Positions 1 through 13,688 of a DNA stretch of 64,000 nucleotides are shown here, piece by piece (position 1 is the stretch's first letter; each line of letters starts with the position of its first letter). Origin of the DNA: Flaccisagitta enflata. Its lineage: Eukaryota > Chaetognatha > Sagittoidea > Aphragmophora. The notes under the pieces were generated by a model, which did no database searches, had not been told where the DNA came from, and saw nothing but the letters and a program-made list of their open reading frames with translations. Location of the stretch: NCBI GenBank assembly GCA_965153355.1, contig OZ231127.1:63364001-63428000 (forward strand). Reading direction: 5' to 3'. A program made the position numbers and the translations under genes.

Positions 1-1222
1 TGGAGAAAAGGAAAGAAGTAGTGGTAACGGATGAGTGGAAAAGTGAAAATTGCAAATCAATTAATGAGAAATGGAGAAAAAGAAGAGGTAATGATGGTTA
101 ATGATGGTTATATTGATGAGTGATAAGTGCATAACAAATAATGGAAGTGGGTAAAAGAAGGAGGACAGCAATGGAAGTGAAAGTAAAGGATGAGTGTGGC
201 GAACATAACACGGAATCGACATTTGTTTCTCTCCTTCTAGCCTTTTTTTTTTCCTTTGTTGACAATCCACTTGTGGGAGATGCTTCAACTCTTCAAACGC
301 CTCTCTTGGTCAATTTCCCCACAAAGGTTTCCTCTCTTGTCTCTCACTTCTCCTTTCATCAGTTGGCCCGTTCAAGGAAGGGGAAGAAAAAATAAGAATG
401 AGGGCGAAAAAGAAAGAACAAGGACGCATAAAGTGAAAAACACGCGCTTACAAAAACGAAATGCTTTAATGCTTTCGTGTATGCCTGTTCACTCAGGATG
501 AAAACTCATTGGTCAATTCACGACAAAAAAGAAGATTCACGAAAAAAGTAGATTCACGAAAAAAAAGTAGATTTAAGTAAACAGTTAAAATTGAGGTTAC
601 AATTGACACTTACAATTGTTACAATTGACAATACACGGTTACAATTCACAATACGGTATGATGCTTTCTTAGGCCTAATGATTATGTTTGAAACTGATAT
701 GAAAAAAACTAAAATGTTGAATCGATTACAGAAAGAACTGACGAATTTGAGGAAACAGGAAGACGAAGGGGAAAAGACGAAGGGTGGCTTAGGCTCTGGT
801 ATCAATCAATCAATCTTCATGTAAAATATTGAGACCAGGCAACCGAGGAAAAGACTGACATTTTTCGGCCTCATCCCTTCTGAGCCCAATTTCATTTCTA
901 TTACGATGTCACAACTTTGGTTGACGTGTCTGTATGGCTGGTGCTCGAGTGAAATGAATACCAAAACGACTACAATAAGAATCGTCTATACACTATACAG
1001 TGAACCATATGTACAAGAACAATGAAGTACATCTACAAGTACACCACAAGTACAATGGACAAAACAAATGAAATACAACTGTAATCAAAACTCTCCAGAC
1101 ATAGAAAGTGATAGATTAGTTTTCTAAGTGGCAATTGTGCAAATTGATAGGGTTACCGAGAAGATGAGGCTTGAAAAAAAGGTAATCTATCTGATAAAGA
1201 CCGAAAATAAAAATGGCAAAAA
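1..1222. other. Non-coding AT-rich stretch, no gene seen
   Basis: No reading frame here resembles a protein and no convincing splice-bounded exon was found. The sequence is mixed AT-rich DNA with short purine-rich patches and the short direct repeats (A/G)AAGTAGATT(C/T)A around 530-575 and TTACAATTGACA around 598-630. It is either upstream of gene A or part of one of its 5' introns. Confidence 0.5.
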
Positions 1223-1290
1223 AACAAGGCCAACGATCTTGTTACCGACCAACCAACCGACAGACCAACGGACGGACAAAGCCTCTTTTT
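1223..1290 (-). mobile_element. Deleted remnant of the Helentron-like short element family
   Basis: Read on the minus strand this has the family's AGAGGCTTTGTCCGTCCG start module, a short GGTT/GGTC tract and the 3' end GTTGGCCTTGTT. The middle GGCCCCTGCCCACC block and one terminal stem are missing, so it is an internally deleted copy. Confidence 0.5.
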
Positions 1291-1439
1291 GATGTGTGTG
1301 TTGACAATCAGGGGACCCGTTCTTACAGGTCCCTAATGTAAAAATAGGTCCTACAAACAAAAAATGAGACCCGTTTTTATCTATTGAGAAAACTAGTTTA
1401 AACTAGGTTGTGCGCCAGTATCGTAATAATATGAAACGG

Positions 1440-2320
1440 CATAAAATGTGAAGCAGTGGTATCACTGCATCAAAATGATGAAAGGTGGCAAATTACCTGA
1501 GGCACAGCTGTAAAATTGATTTGATATAGAATATTATTTGAGGCACAACCATTAAAATGATTTGATTCAGAAAATGATAAAATGCACAACCATCAAAATG
1601 ATGAGAGACAGAAAATGGTGTGAGGCACAACCATCAAAATGTTGAGAGACAGAAAACGGTGTGAGGCACAATCATCAAAATGATTTGATTAAGAAAATGG
1701 CACAACCATCAAAATGATGAGAGACAGAAAATGATATGAGACCGAAAAGAACCTGAGACTGCAATTCAATTAATATGAAACCCCAAATGATATGAAACGG
1801 CAAATGAAGTAGAGCACAACCATTAAAATGATGAGAGACGGCAAATGATATGTAATGGCAAATGATATGAAACGTCGAATGAAGTAGAGCACAACCATTA
1901 AAATGATGAGAGACGGCAAATGATATGTAATGGCAAATGATATGAAACGTCGAATGAAGTAGAGCACAACCATTAAAATGATGAGAGACAGAAAATGATA
2001 TGAGACCGAAAAGAACCTGAGACTGCAATTCAATTAATATGAAACCCCAAATGATATGAAACGGCAAATGAAGTAGAGCACAACCATTAAAATGATGAGA
2101 GACGGCAAATGATATGAGACCGAAAAGAACCTGAGACTGCAATTTATATGAAATGGCAAATGATATGAACCGGCGAATGAAGTAGGGCACAACCATTAAA
2201 ATGATGAGAGACGGCAAATGATATGTAATGGCAAATGATATGAAACGTCGAATGAAGTAGAGCACAACCATTAAAATGATGAGAGACGGCAAATGATATG
2301 TGACAGCAAAGGATAGACGA
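1440..2320. repeat. Tandem repeat with a unit of about 75 bp
   Basis: The phrase GAGCACAACCATTAAAATGA recurs at 1812, 1887 and 1962 with a spacing of exactly 75 bp, then at irregular spacing (about 114 bp) where an extra block is inserted. Units are built from the shorter motifs GGCAAATGATATG and GAGAGACGGC. The repeat gives a 205-codon minus-strand open frame that is only a product of the periodicity and is not a gene. Confidence 0.85.
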
Positions 2321-4380
<2,060 letters not shown>

Positions 4381-4527
4381 GTCTTCAGTGTCCGGCATTT
4401 TCATTTCCATGCGTTTTACACGGCAGCGTCAAAGGAGAGGAATCTTGCCTCTGGCTTGAGAAAGTTTGTGACGGATGGCCACAGTGCGTCAACGCCACCG
4501 ATGAAGACCCAAGACTATGTACACGAC
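4381..4527 (+). CDS. Gene A exon: LDL-receptor class A module of a transmembrane protein
   Basis: The 147-bp exon sits between acceptor TTTCTTGCAG and donor GTAAGT and is phase 1 at both ends, the usual arrangement for shuffled extracellular modules. It encodes one complete LDLa domain: six cysteines in the order C-F.C-C-C-C-C, with VCDGWPQC followed by NATDED in place of the calcium-binding D-x-SDE segment. LDLa modules are small disulphide-bonded calcium-binding folds used for ligand binding on the cell surface. The exon is partial evidence for a longer ectodomain whose N-terminal exons and signal peptide are not visible. The TD.D acidic motif is slightly different from the consensus SDE, so calcium binding is likely but not certain. 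Confidence 0.85.
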
Positions 4528-4537
4528 GTAAGTCACT

Positions 4538-4565
4538 GATTGATTGATTGATTGATTGATTGATG

Positions 4566-4640
<75 letters not shown>

Positions 4641-4676
4641 CGATCGATTTATTGATTGATTGATTGATTGATCGAT
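4538..4676. repeat. (TGAT)n microsatellite at the start of gene A intron
   Basis: About 35 TGAT/ATTG units with a few GATC variants begin 10 bp after the splice donor at 4528 and run to the duplicated exon fragment at 4684. Confidence 0.95.
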
Positions 4677-4683
4677 TAAAACA

Positions 4684-4755
4684 TGTGACGGATGGCCACG
4701 GTGCGTCAACGCCACCGATGAAGAGCCAAAATTATGTACACGACGTTAGTCACTG
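4684..4755 (+). pseudogene. Partial duplicate of the LDLa exon 3' half
   Basis: These 72 bases match 4467-4538 at 67 of 72 positions, without gaps. The copy covers the second half of the LDLa module (CDG.P.CVNATDEEP.LC), the end of the exon and the first bases of the intron, but its donor reads GTTAGT instead of GTAAGT. There is no acceptor and no first half of the domain, so it probably cannot be spliced in as a module. It lies just past the (TGAT)n repeat, which suggests the repeat mediated the duplication. Confidence 0.9.
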
Positions 4756-4935
4756 TTTTATTTTTTCATTTGTATAAGACTGATGTATGTTGTATAGTCA
4801 AGGTGGTTAACAGCCTAAGATTATGCACATTACACTGGGCTAAGCATTACTAAACTAAATTGATGCATGACTGACTGATTGATCTTCTAGATAACCAGAT
4901 TGTGTTTACGAAGTGATTGATGCGTGCTTGATTAG

Positions 4936-4937
<2 letters not shown>

Positions 4938-5020
<83 letters not shown>
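4938..5020. repeat. (TTGA)n microsatellite
   Basis: A second tract of the same tetranucleotide as the one at 4538, inside the same intron of gene A. Confidence 0.95.
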
Positions 5021-5021
<1 letters not shown>

Positions 5022-5176
5022 TATGTAAGATTGATAAGTCGATTGGTTTGCTGAAATGGCCTTGCCGCATATTCTTTGAATATGAAACTTTATAAACCAT
5101 GTATATTTTACAACATTTCATTCAACTCTTCCTTTAATAAATTCTCTCCCATGTTCTCTTTTTTTCGTGTTTCAAG

Positions 5177-6015
5177 TGTGTCCTGGAGACGCACCTTTCA
5201 TGCGTCGGTTTGATTGCGCGGATTTTGACCAAATCCTTCATCCTCAATATTATCAACACTTTCTATCATCGACACATCGCCGCCAACAACGCGGCCGCAT
5301 CCGCAACAATGACAACCACGAAAACAATATCAACAACAACAACAATGATAACACCCTCGGCTCCAACGTCAACACCAAAAACAACGATTTCAACACTAAC
5401 AACAACAACAACAAAATCAACAATCGTCGGTTCCATCGCGAGTCGAAGTTGGGGCGGAAGTGCATCATGCTGCGAGATTGGTGCAACGGGATCACCGACT
5501 GCCCCAACGCCGCCGACGAAGAAGACTGTCCCAAACAGCGCGTCGACGAGTTCCGTCGACAGCGTCTTCTAGCAGCCACGGCGGCGGAAGCTTCTTCAAC
5601 TGCTTCGTCGTCTAATTTTGTTTCCGATATCGATGATTCGTCGGAGCAGAGAGGAGAATTCACTGTTGAGATCACTGAAGAGATGGAAGAGGAGGAGACG
5701 AAGGAAGGAGGAGTAAAAGGGGGAGTGAAAGAAGAAGGAAGCGATAAAGAAGAGGAGAAGGAAAAGGAAGATGGCGAAGTGGAGGAGGAGGAGGAGGAGG
5801 AAGAAGAGGCGGATCCTCCTGGTGAAACCGAGTCTGTACTGGAAGCTGTCGACGTTGCGGACGAAGACGATGATGATGATGACGTCGACAACAACAACAA
5901 AAACAACGTCGTCGACGCTGAATCGGCGTCCGCGGATATCAGCAACAACAGCGACGACGACGCCGACGAAGACGAACATGGAAGCGGATCTAATTCGTTG
6001 TCAATTTCGTCGTCG

Positions 6016-6053
<38 letters not shown>

Positions 6054-6316
6054 TGTCGGCGCCACTTCCGGTTCGAACATGACGCGGATTTCGATGGATG
6101 GCGCGAGAAGGATTTACCATTCGCGTCGACGACAAAAACAACAACAAAAACAAAAGCTGAAACAAATCAAAGAACAACAAAAACAAAGACGAAGACAGGA
6201 AGAAGCGCCAACGTCGATGAACAATAACAACAACAAGAATCCCCATCGTGGGAACTCGAAGAAAACGAAGAGATATTACGATTATGGGTACTACGAGTTT
6301 GAGGATGAAATCGAAG
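5177..6316 (+). CDS. Gene A exon: LDLa module with Asn-rich insert, then acidic/Ser-rich stalk
   Basis: The acceptor is TTCAAG at 5171-5176 and the donor is AAG|GTGAGG at 6317. Both ends are phase 1 and join in frame to the flanking exons, so this 1140-bp exon adds 380 codons. It starts with a second LDLa module: CPGD then FDC, and later KCIMLRDWCNGITDC with PNAADEEDC. Between cysteines 2 and 3 there are 81 residues instead of the usual 5-12; the insert is dominated by Asn and Thr. After the module comes a long low-complexity stalk: acidic E/K-rich, D-rich and N-rich blocks, a run of 14 Ser codons near 6007-6052, a Gln/Lys-rich stretch and a Tyr-rich end. Reading past 6316 reaches a stop at 6361, so use of the donor is required to reach the transmembrane exon. 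Ligand unknown. Confidence 0.8.
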
Positions 6317-6473
6317 GTGAGGATACTCCGCTAGGAATACAACGATTTTATAGATTTGAGTAGTACGTGTTAAACTTTAACTCAGCCACATTAAGATATA
6401 TCTGCAGTTCGAGTTATGCATACAGCCTCTCACACGCGTAAATGTTTGTTTGCCTGTTCCGGCTGCCCGTCAG

Positions 6474-6648
6474 TTTTTAGTCGCGGACTAGCGACTCTAT
6501 AAGAGGCTTTGTCCGTCCATCCGTTGGTTGGTCGGTCGGTTGGTTGGTTGGTTGGTCCGTCACGCTCGAGTAGAAAAGCGGGAAAACACGCATTTCCGCC
6601 CCTGCCCACCCGTCCGCGACTGATATTGGCCGTGTATCCGGCCTTGTT
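6474..6648 (+). mobile_element. Helentron-like short non-autonomous element, copy A
   Basis: The 5' end TTTTTAGTCGCGGAC forms a hairpin with GCGACT and is also complementary over 10 bases to the 3' GTCCGCGACT at 6612-6621. Between them are CTCTATAAGAGGCTTTGTCC, a GGTC/GGTT tract and the family block CCCCTGCCCACCC. The 3' end is the hairpin GGCCGTGTATCCGGCC (6628-6643) followed by TTGTT. It lies inside gene A's second visible intron. Assignment to Helentron-type elements is inferred from this architecture. Confidence 0.7.
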
Positions 6649-6773
6649 TTCAGTGCATGTTGGTTTGTCTTTTGTCAGCCTTTTTGTCCTTTTGTGCCTT
6701 AGTACTCTTATGTGTACCAAAGCTTTTTTGTCAATCTAATGTTTGTGCGTGTCTGTTCGTGCGCACGCGTGTT

Positions 6774-6995
<222 letters not shown>

Positions 6996-7038
6996 CATCA
7001 TACCTCAATATGTACCGTTTGTTTTCAAAAATCTACAG

Positions 7039-9089
7039 AATACCAAAAGCCCTGGAAGCAGTTGACGGGGTTCTTCCTGGGCATCGACAAGAAATTCTTA
7101 ATCGGCGTGGCTTCGTCTTTATTGGTGTTGACGCTGTGTTGCGGATGCATCAGAACTTACTACGACAAAAAGCGCAGCACTGAATTCCCCGCTGACCAAG
7201 AGGAAAAGGAGGAAGAAAAAAAGAAAAAAGAGCAGGCAGAAGCGGCGAAGAAAAACGAAAGTCTGATCACAAGGAGTCGCCCGAGACCCCAACACCCGCC
7301 TCCGCTCTCCGCCAAAGAAGGGGGAGGAGGCAAGGACGGTGGTAAAGATGGTGGAGGAGGAGGAGGAGAGAAAGGAGGAGATAAGTCTGGTAAAATGTTG
7401 GATCCATCGCCTCTGGAGAGACGACTTCTGGACGTTGATCAGAAGGCCAGGAGTTCGGCCACGAGTCCGGCCAACCAGAAAGGCGGCGGAGATTCCAAAG
7501 ATTCCAAAGAAGCCGCCAAAGACGCCAAAGCCGCCGAAGCGGAAAAGTCAAAAAAAGACCAGGATAAATCACAGCAACAACCCCCACAACCCCCCGAAGC
7601 CCCCAAAGCTGCCACTGCCCCGCCGGCCGAGGATGCCCCTCCTCAGGCCGGCACTTCTTCTTCTTCTTCCGCTCCCCAAAAAGGTACCGTATCTTCCATG
7701 GGAGGACAATGTTACGCACCCGCACAGCAATCGTGTTGCCCGCCCTCCGCCGGTGGTGGTGGTGGAGGCGGCGGCGGCAACCGTGACACTAATAATTATT
7801 ATCGCACAACTAACCAAAAAGATGAGCGCCGCGATGGCGACGCGCGCGACGATTATCGAAAGACTACTAACAGCACCAAAAGAAGGGGTGATTCTCCCGA
7901 CAGAAGCCCCCCCTCGAGAAGAAGAGACGACAGCAGAGATAGAGATAGATACGGGGGAGATAGAGACAGGGATCGAGATTACGTTAGAGACAGAGATCGC
8001 GATAGAGACAGGGACCGGGATAGAGATAGAGATCGGGATAGAGATAGAGATAGAGATCGGGACAGAGACAGAGATAGAGACAGGGACAGAGACAGAGATC
8101 GCGATCGCAGAGATGACAGCCGCGATCGCGATCGGCGGAGAGACAGTGGTAGAGAGCGAGACCGAGATCGAGACAGAGATGACAAGGATTCGCGGGATCG
8201 AGACAGAGACCGTGATAATAGAAGGCCTCCTCTACGCGCTCGCGAGAGGGAAAGGTTAGCGGCGGAACAAGACAAAAGAAGAGGTAATAACGTGAAAGAT
8301 GACGGAAAGAAGGAACCGTTTAAAGAACGAGACACGAAAAATGGTAAGAAGGGAGACGATCACCACGGAAAGCATCACTTTATGGACAAATTAAAGCACG
8401 CCATGCACTTAGATCATCACGATACTAACCATCACAACAACCATAGAAAGCACGGTCATCACAACAAACCTTCCTGCCCTACAGTAACAACGTCTCATCA
8501 CCCATCCCCAGCTGAACTTAGAAAACGGGAACGAAAAGACGTACCGTCTCCGGAAGACGAGTTTAAGAGAGAACATTACCATTACGGCGACGACGACCCG
8601 GCCGCCGCCCAAAAAGACTACGATTACCATTACCACTACGATTCGCAAATCGACGACAAGCCTCATATGCTGGCGCTGAAAAAGGACGGCGCCGAACCGG
8701 ATCCGATGGGTGAAGAACTCCATTCGCCTCACATGCATCGGGACGAATACATCTTCGGGATCGGGCCACCGGGACACGAGAACGATCTCACCCCGACGCC
8801 CACCGACGAGTTCTTGGAGATGAACGCGTCCCGGGTTCAACTGGGCATCCCGTTCCCGCCGGAACGCATTCTCGTGCCTCTGCCCAAACACGAACCCCCG
8901 CCATCCGCCCCACTCGGAGTCTACACTGCCGGCGCCGCCGAAGTTGACATCTATAGGCCCATTCCGATCAGCGAAATGCCGACGGCTCCGCCTCCATCTT
9001 ACGACGACATCGTCAGGATGCGTCATCAACAACATATGCATGAATATAACAAGGCTTATTTGCATGAACATCCCGATTGGAAGAGATAA
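7039..9089 (+). CDS. Gene A last exon: transmembrane helix and long cytoplasmic tail
   Basis: The acceptor ATCTACAG ends at 7038 and phase 1 matches the previous exon, giving a Glu at the junction. Soon after the start, FLIGVASSLLVLTLCCGCI (about 7093-7149) is a single hydrophobic helix, followed by RTYYDKK as a basic stop-transfer. The remaining 640 or so residues form a cytoplasmic tail with a Lys/Glu block, Gly/Pro/Lys-rich stretches, a long RD dipeptide array (about 7920-8210), a His-rich segment (about 8360-8470) and a better-conserved-looking C-terminus with Pro-rich motifs. PPPSY at 8988-9002 fits the PPxY consensus bound by WW domains of NEDD4-type ubiquitin ligases. The stop TAA is at 9087-9089. 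The LDLa-TM-PPxY arrangement recalls LDLRAD3/LRP10-12-type receptors, but I do not recognise an exact orthologue. Together the three exons give about 1,110 residues. Confidence 0.8.
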
Positions 9090-9222
9090 TGTTACCGGAA
9101 AATATTTAGGAAATTCTTTTTTAATCAAGTTTGACTTACTTTTAACATCCAGGTTAGAGTGTCAAAAATTTCTTTTTTCGCGATTAACAAGTTTGAATCA
9201 AAATCTCTTTCAATCAAAATTT

Positions 9223-9228
9223 AATAAA
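9223..9228 (+). terminator. Candidate polyadenylation signal of gene A
   Basis: AATAAA lies 134 bp beyond the stop codon. It is the first perfect hexamer after the coding region, but no cDNA evidence is available. Confidence 0.4.
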
Positions 9229-10533
9229 AAATCGAGACTGCGATATCAATATGAAAAATCCATTATGAAACCTTTTCTCCCCCATTGTCCCTTGAATTAT
9301 CACATCACGGGAAAAAGAGTATCTGAATTATTACGAGTAAGTTTACTGAGAGAAAATAATGTTAGCGAAGGTAAACACATTTTGAGGCGATATCCACCGC
9401 AAATAATACATCAAGAGGAAATACATCTGATCGTGGTTTTAAAAGAGGCTTGGTTTGGTGTAGTTAGTTTTCTCATTGTAAAACCACTAAAGCACCAGTA
9501 GTAATTTTTGTTACATCTTCGTGTACAAATGAAATGAAAATTCTCACACAAATTGAGTGTAAAGAAATACATTTGTTGAAATTGTTTATCATTTAAATGA
9601 AAAAAAAACCTAAGCCTTTTCAAAAAGTTTATTTTCATGAAAGTAAAAACCAAACAAATTCTCTTAGCAAAATCATGCGGAAACTTCATTATTTACCATC
9701 TTTTATGTCTTTGTTAAATGTGTAGTACGATTTATCCACTCCGTGTCTCAGGGACACTAATATTCTAGTAGGAACCAATACATCACTCGATTAGCCCTCA
9801 TAGCATACATTCAAAAATGGTTTTATTTCAAGATTCTTGTAAAATTTCAGCTTTATGCGCTGGTCGCGGTGGTATCTAAATCACAAAATAATTGCAAAAC
9901 TAGCTCCCCTACACGATAAGTTCCATGCAAAATTGATATACTGAAGAAGAGGTAGGATTGCCGTCCAGACATGAGGGAAGTCTGAATTATATTCAAAATT
10001 TCATACACAGGGTTTAACATATTTTTCGTCCAAGTCTGCATACTTAAGCAGTATGACTAACTTTCGTAAAACGGTTCACTCTCATAAGTTCTTTCTTAAC
10101 ATTTTGTTTTATAATAACAGAAAAAAAAACTTTTTTGCAAATGTCACTAACACTTTTTTTTCTTCGATCGTGGTAATGTAACAAGAGGCTTTTCCATGAC
10201 TCCTTGTCCCAGAATAATTTTTATCATCTCTCACAACCTAACAACGACAAAAAATCATAACAAAACAAAAGATAAACATCTTCATGAATTGAGCTTTCAT
10301 ACAATTACAGGGTCAGAAGCATTGTGACGATGGGCTTACGAAAATGTCACTCCTCCGCTTTAAACAAGTAACATGCGCGCGCAAAAGCAGTGAACAGAGA
10401 CAAATGAAAAAAGAGAAAATTTACATGACCCGGAATTTACGTGAATTGAAATCCATTTGATGTTCATCCCTCTCAATCAGCCCCAGCCCCATGATGCTAC
10501 CTTTTACCAAAGAGGCATCCAATTGGGAAAACA
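9229..10533. other. Intergenic, nothing recognised
   Basis: AT-rich sequence with no supported exon, RNA gene or clear repeat. Minus-strand open frames here are short and lack protein-like composition. Confidence 0.5.
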
Positions 10534-11722
10534 CCGCCACCTGCACAAGTTGAGCTAGCTGCATTATTTCTCATCGCAAAAAAAAATTGAGTAAGGAGGC
10601 TAGAAAAAGGTCAATCTTGGGTAAAAAAACCTGGGGAATCCAACTGTGACCTTTTTAGAGCCCTACGCGGCTGCGTTTAGAAACGGCCCCAAAAAAACAC
10701 CCAAAAATGGCTATTTTTGGGTATTTTTGGCTAAAATTTAGTATTTAAATGGAGGCCAAGTGTTTAATTTCATACTTGGGGACACTTCAAGATGTAAGAG
10801 ACTAGTAAAACAAGAATCATGATGATGGGGCTATTGTTGGGTACCTAAAAAGGCCCAAAAAGGGCCCCTAAAACGGAAAAAATGTAGTTTTTTTTTCATT
10901 GTGACTACAAAAATGAATGGAATGACTTCAAATTTGAAATGGAAGTTCCTTATAAATGCAACTACCATCATGTAAAAATTTGTGGCCCTCCTTAGATGGC
11001 TTCATAGGAAAATTTGGCCACAAAAACCAAAAATCGCTCCAAAAAAATCAGTTTTTTGAGTTCATTGACCTAAAAACAATATCATAAGGTCAGGGTACCC
11101 CAATATTTTTTTCTATTTTGCTAATATAAGATGTTTGGAGGTTCCAAAAAAAATTTCAGGCCATATTTCCAAAAAATGGCTGAGATATGACCATTTGAAG
11201 CGACGTGGTAAAAATGGAAAACGCCAAAAATGGTCATTTTTTGTGATTTTTTTAAACAATTGGGTACAAAAAGGGGTCCTGTTCATTTTAATTCATAGTT
11301 GGGGACACTACAAGATGTAAGAGATTATAAAAACAGGAATCATAATGATGGGGCTATTGTGGGGTACCTAAAAAGGCCCAAAAAGGGCCCCTAAAATGAA
11401 AAAAATGTAGTTTTTTTTTCATTGTGACTACAAAAATGAATGGAATGACTTCAAATTTGAAATGGAAGTTCCTTATAGATGCAACTACCATCATGTAAAG
11501 ATTTGTGGCCCTCCTTAGATGGCTTCATAGGAAAATTTGGCCACAAAAACCAAAAATCGCTCCAAAAAAATCAGTTAATTGACCTAAAAACAATATTTGA
11601 AGGTCAGGGTACCCCAATTTTTTTTTCTATTTTGCTAATATAAGATGTTTGGAGGTTCCAAAAAAAATTTCAGGCCATATTTCCAAAAAATGGCTGAGAT
11701 ATGACCATTTGAAGCGACGTGG
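10534..11722 (+). repeat. Left arm of the 5.1-kb inverted repeat, with internal tandem duplication
   Basis: Within the arm a block of about 523 bp is present twice in direct orientation (GACACT..AAGATGTAAGAG at 10781 and 11304). Its features are GGCCCAAAAAGGGCCCCTAAAA and ATGGCTGAGATATGACCATT. Short open frames in it encode no recognisable protein. Confidence 0.85.
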
Positions 11723-11811
11723 TAAATATGGAAAACGCCGAAAATGGTCATTTTTTGTGATTTTTTAGCCAAAAACCCTAAAACCCTAAAAACCCAAAAA
11801 AAGTAAAGTGT

Positions 11812-11925
11812 GATGGACGGACCAACCGACCGACCGACGGACGAAAGGACCGACGGACCGACGGACGGACCAACGGACCGACGGACAAAGCGGGGTGTAG
11901 AGTCGCGTAGCACGCGACTAAAAAG
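11812..11925 (-). mobile_element. Helentron-like element, 5' part only (inverted)
   Basis: On the minus strand this reads TTTTTAGTCGCGTGCTACGCGACTCTACACCCCGC followed by a GGTCCGTC tract and a CACACTTTAC module, then stops at the inverted-repeat arm. The 3' stem and hairpin are missing. It is head to head with the copy at 11934, giving a long palindrome around 11900-11960. Confidence 0.65.
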
Positions 11926-11933
11926 AAATAACC

Positions 11934-12159
11934 ATTTTTAGTCGCATGCTACGCGACTCTACAACCCGCTTTGTCGGTCCGTCCGTCCGTTGGTCCGTCC
12001 ATCTGTCGGTCCGTCCGTCCGTCGGTCCGTCACACTTTACTTTTTTGGGGGGTTTTGCGATCTTTGGCCTCACTGCTCCTGCCCAAATGATTGAGTGACC
12101 TCAAAAACAGCCCCTGCCCACCCGCACGCGACTGGGGTAGCCGTGTATCCGGCCTTGTT
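11934..12159 (+). mobile_element. Helentron-like element, copy C
   Basis: The start is TTTTTAGTCGCATGCTACGCGACT. A GGTC/GTCC tract follows, then CACACTTTAC, GGCCTCACTGCTCCTGCCC, CCCCTGCCCACCC, the terminal partner GCACGCGACT, the hairpin segment GCCGTGTATCCGGC and TTGTT. Confidence 0.7.
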
Positions 12160-12199
12160 AGTCAAAGACATGCAAATCTAACCTTGCTTTGTCAGTCAG

Positions 12200-12200
12200 T

Positions 12201-12261
<61 letters not shown>

Positions 12262-12276
12262 GACAGAGAGAGAGAC

Positions 12277-12321
<45 letters not shown>

Positions 12322-12360
12322 GACAGACAGACAGACACACACACACACACACACACACAA
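12200..12360. repeat. (GA)n / (CAGA)n / (CA)n compound microsatellite
   Basis: A purine-rich tract that changes from GA to GACA to CA units. Confidence 0.95.
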
Positions 12361-12546
12361 ACACTAAGAGAAGGGGGAGGGAGTGGTTAGAAGAGGATTG
12401 GTGATTCGAAAGAACGATCTGTACTCGAAACAAAAGTCGGCAATAAATCTTTTTGGTGTTTACGTGTCAGTTGCCTCGCCTAAAAAATGTAAGAAACGTA
12501 AGAACGTAAGAACCTGCATGTGTTTCAACTGACAACCAAAAACGCG

Positions 12547-12764
12547 TTTTTAGTCGCGTGCTACGCGACTCTACACCCCGCTTTGTCTGTCCATTGGTCC
12601 GTCCGTCGGTCCATCCGTCGGTCCATAGGTCTGTCTGTCACACTACTTTTTCTGGGTTTTTGCGGTTTTTGGCCTCACTGCTCCTGCCCAAATGATGGAG
12701 TGACCTCAATTATGGCCCCTGCCCACCCGCACGCGACTGGGGTAGCCGTGTATCCGGCCTTGTT
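12547..12764 (+). mobile_element. Helentron-like element, copy D
   Basis: TTTTTAGTCGCGTGC at the 5' end is perfectly complementary over 10 bases to GCACGCGACT near 12731. The internal 7-bp hairpin AGTCGCG/CGCGACT, the GGTC tract, the CCCCTGCCCACCC block, the 3' GCCGTGTATCCGGC hairpin and TTGTT are all present. Confidence 0.75.
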
Positions 12765-13199
12765 TACTGTAAAACAGGTATATCCTTAACATATATAAAT
12801 TGCAATGTTCCTACAAAATAGTGAGCGAAGCAAGTGAACGAGCCTGTGAATGAAGCTATCAAGCGAGCAAAGCAAGTGGAGCCCTGCAAAGTGGAGCCCT
12901 GCAGAAAAAGTGAGTGGATAGAGCGAGAGAATATAACGAGCAACCGAGTGGCCCTTTAAAAACACAATTGTCTGTGACTGGAAACACGCCCTTTGGCTGC
13001 GTAGGTTTGGATGCTTCAACGTTTCATTTTCTTACACGCAGAGTTTTTGAAACACGAGGCAGGATTTTTTTTTCCTTTAACTCTCACTTTTTTTCCAAAA
13101 AATGTTTTTCAAGAAGTAATGGTTTCATCTGTGTGTCTCTATTACTTACTACTATGTACTTCTCTTTGTGTGGTTCTTTGTCTTGATCTTTCTCTGTAT

Positions 13200-13525
<326 letters not shown>

Positions 13526-13688
13526 AGGCAATTTTGCACTTTCCTTAAGAATATAAAACAAATTATCAAAAAAGTACATGGCCAATACAATACAGTATGA
13601 ATACCATATAATATCTTAAAAAATTGGATTTAATATATGACAATAAGTTTTTTTCAAATTGATATCAAATCTTTTCCCTATTAATAAA

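Noticed and set aside
1675-2292. 205-codon minus-strand open frame
   Set aside because: It runs through a 75-bp tandem repeat (multiple of three), so the open frame and repeated peptide follow from the period.
5253-6080. 275-codon minus-strand frame antisense to gene A
   Set aside because: It mirrors trinucleotide-like low-complexity codons of the real exon and has no protein family features.
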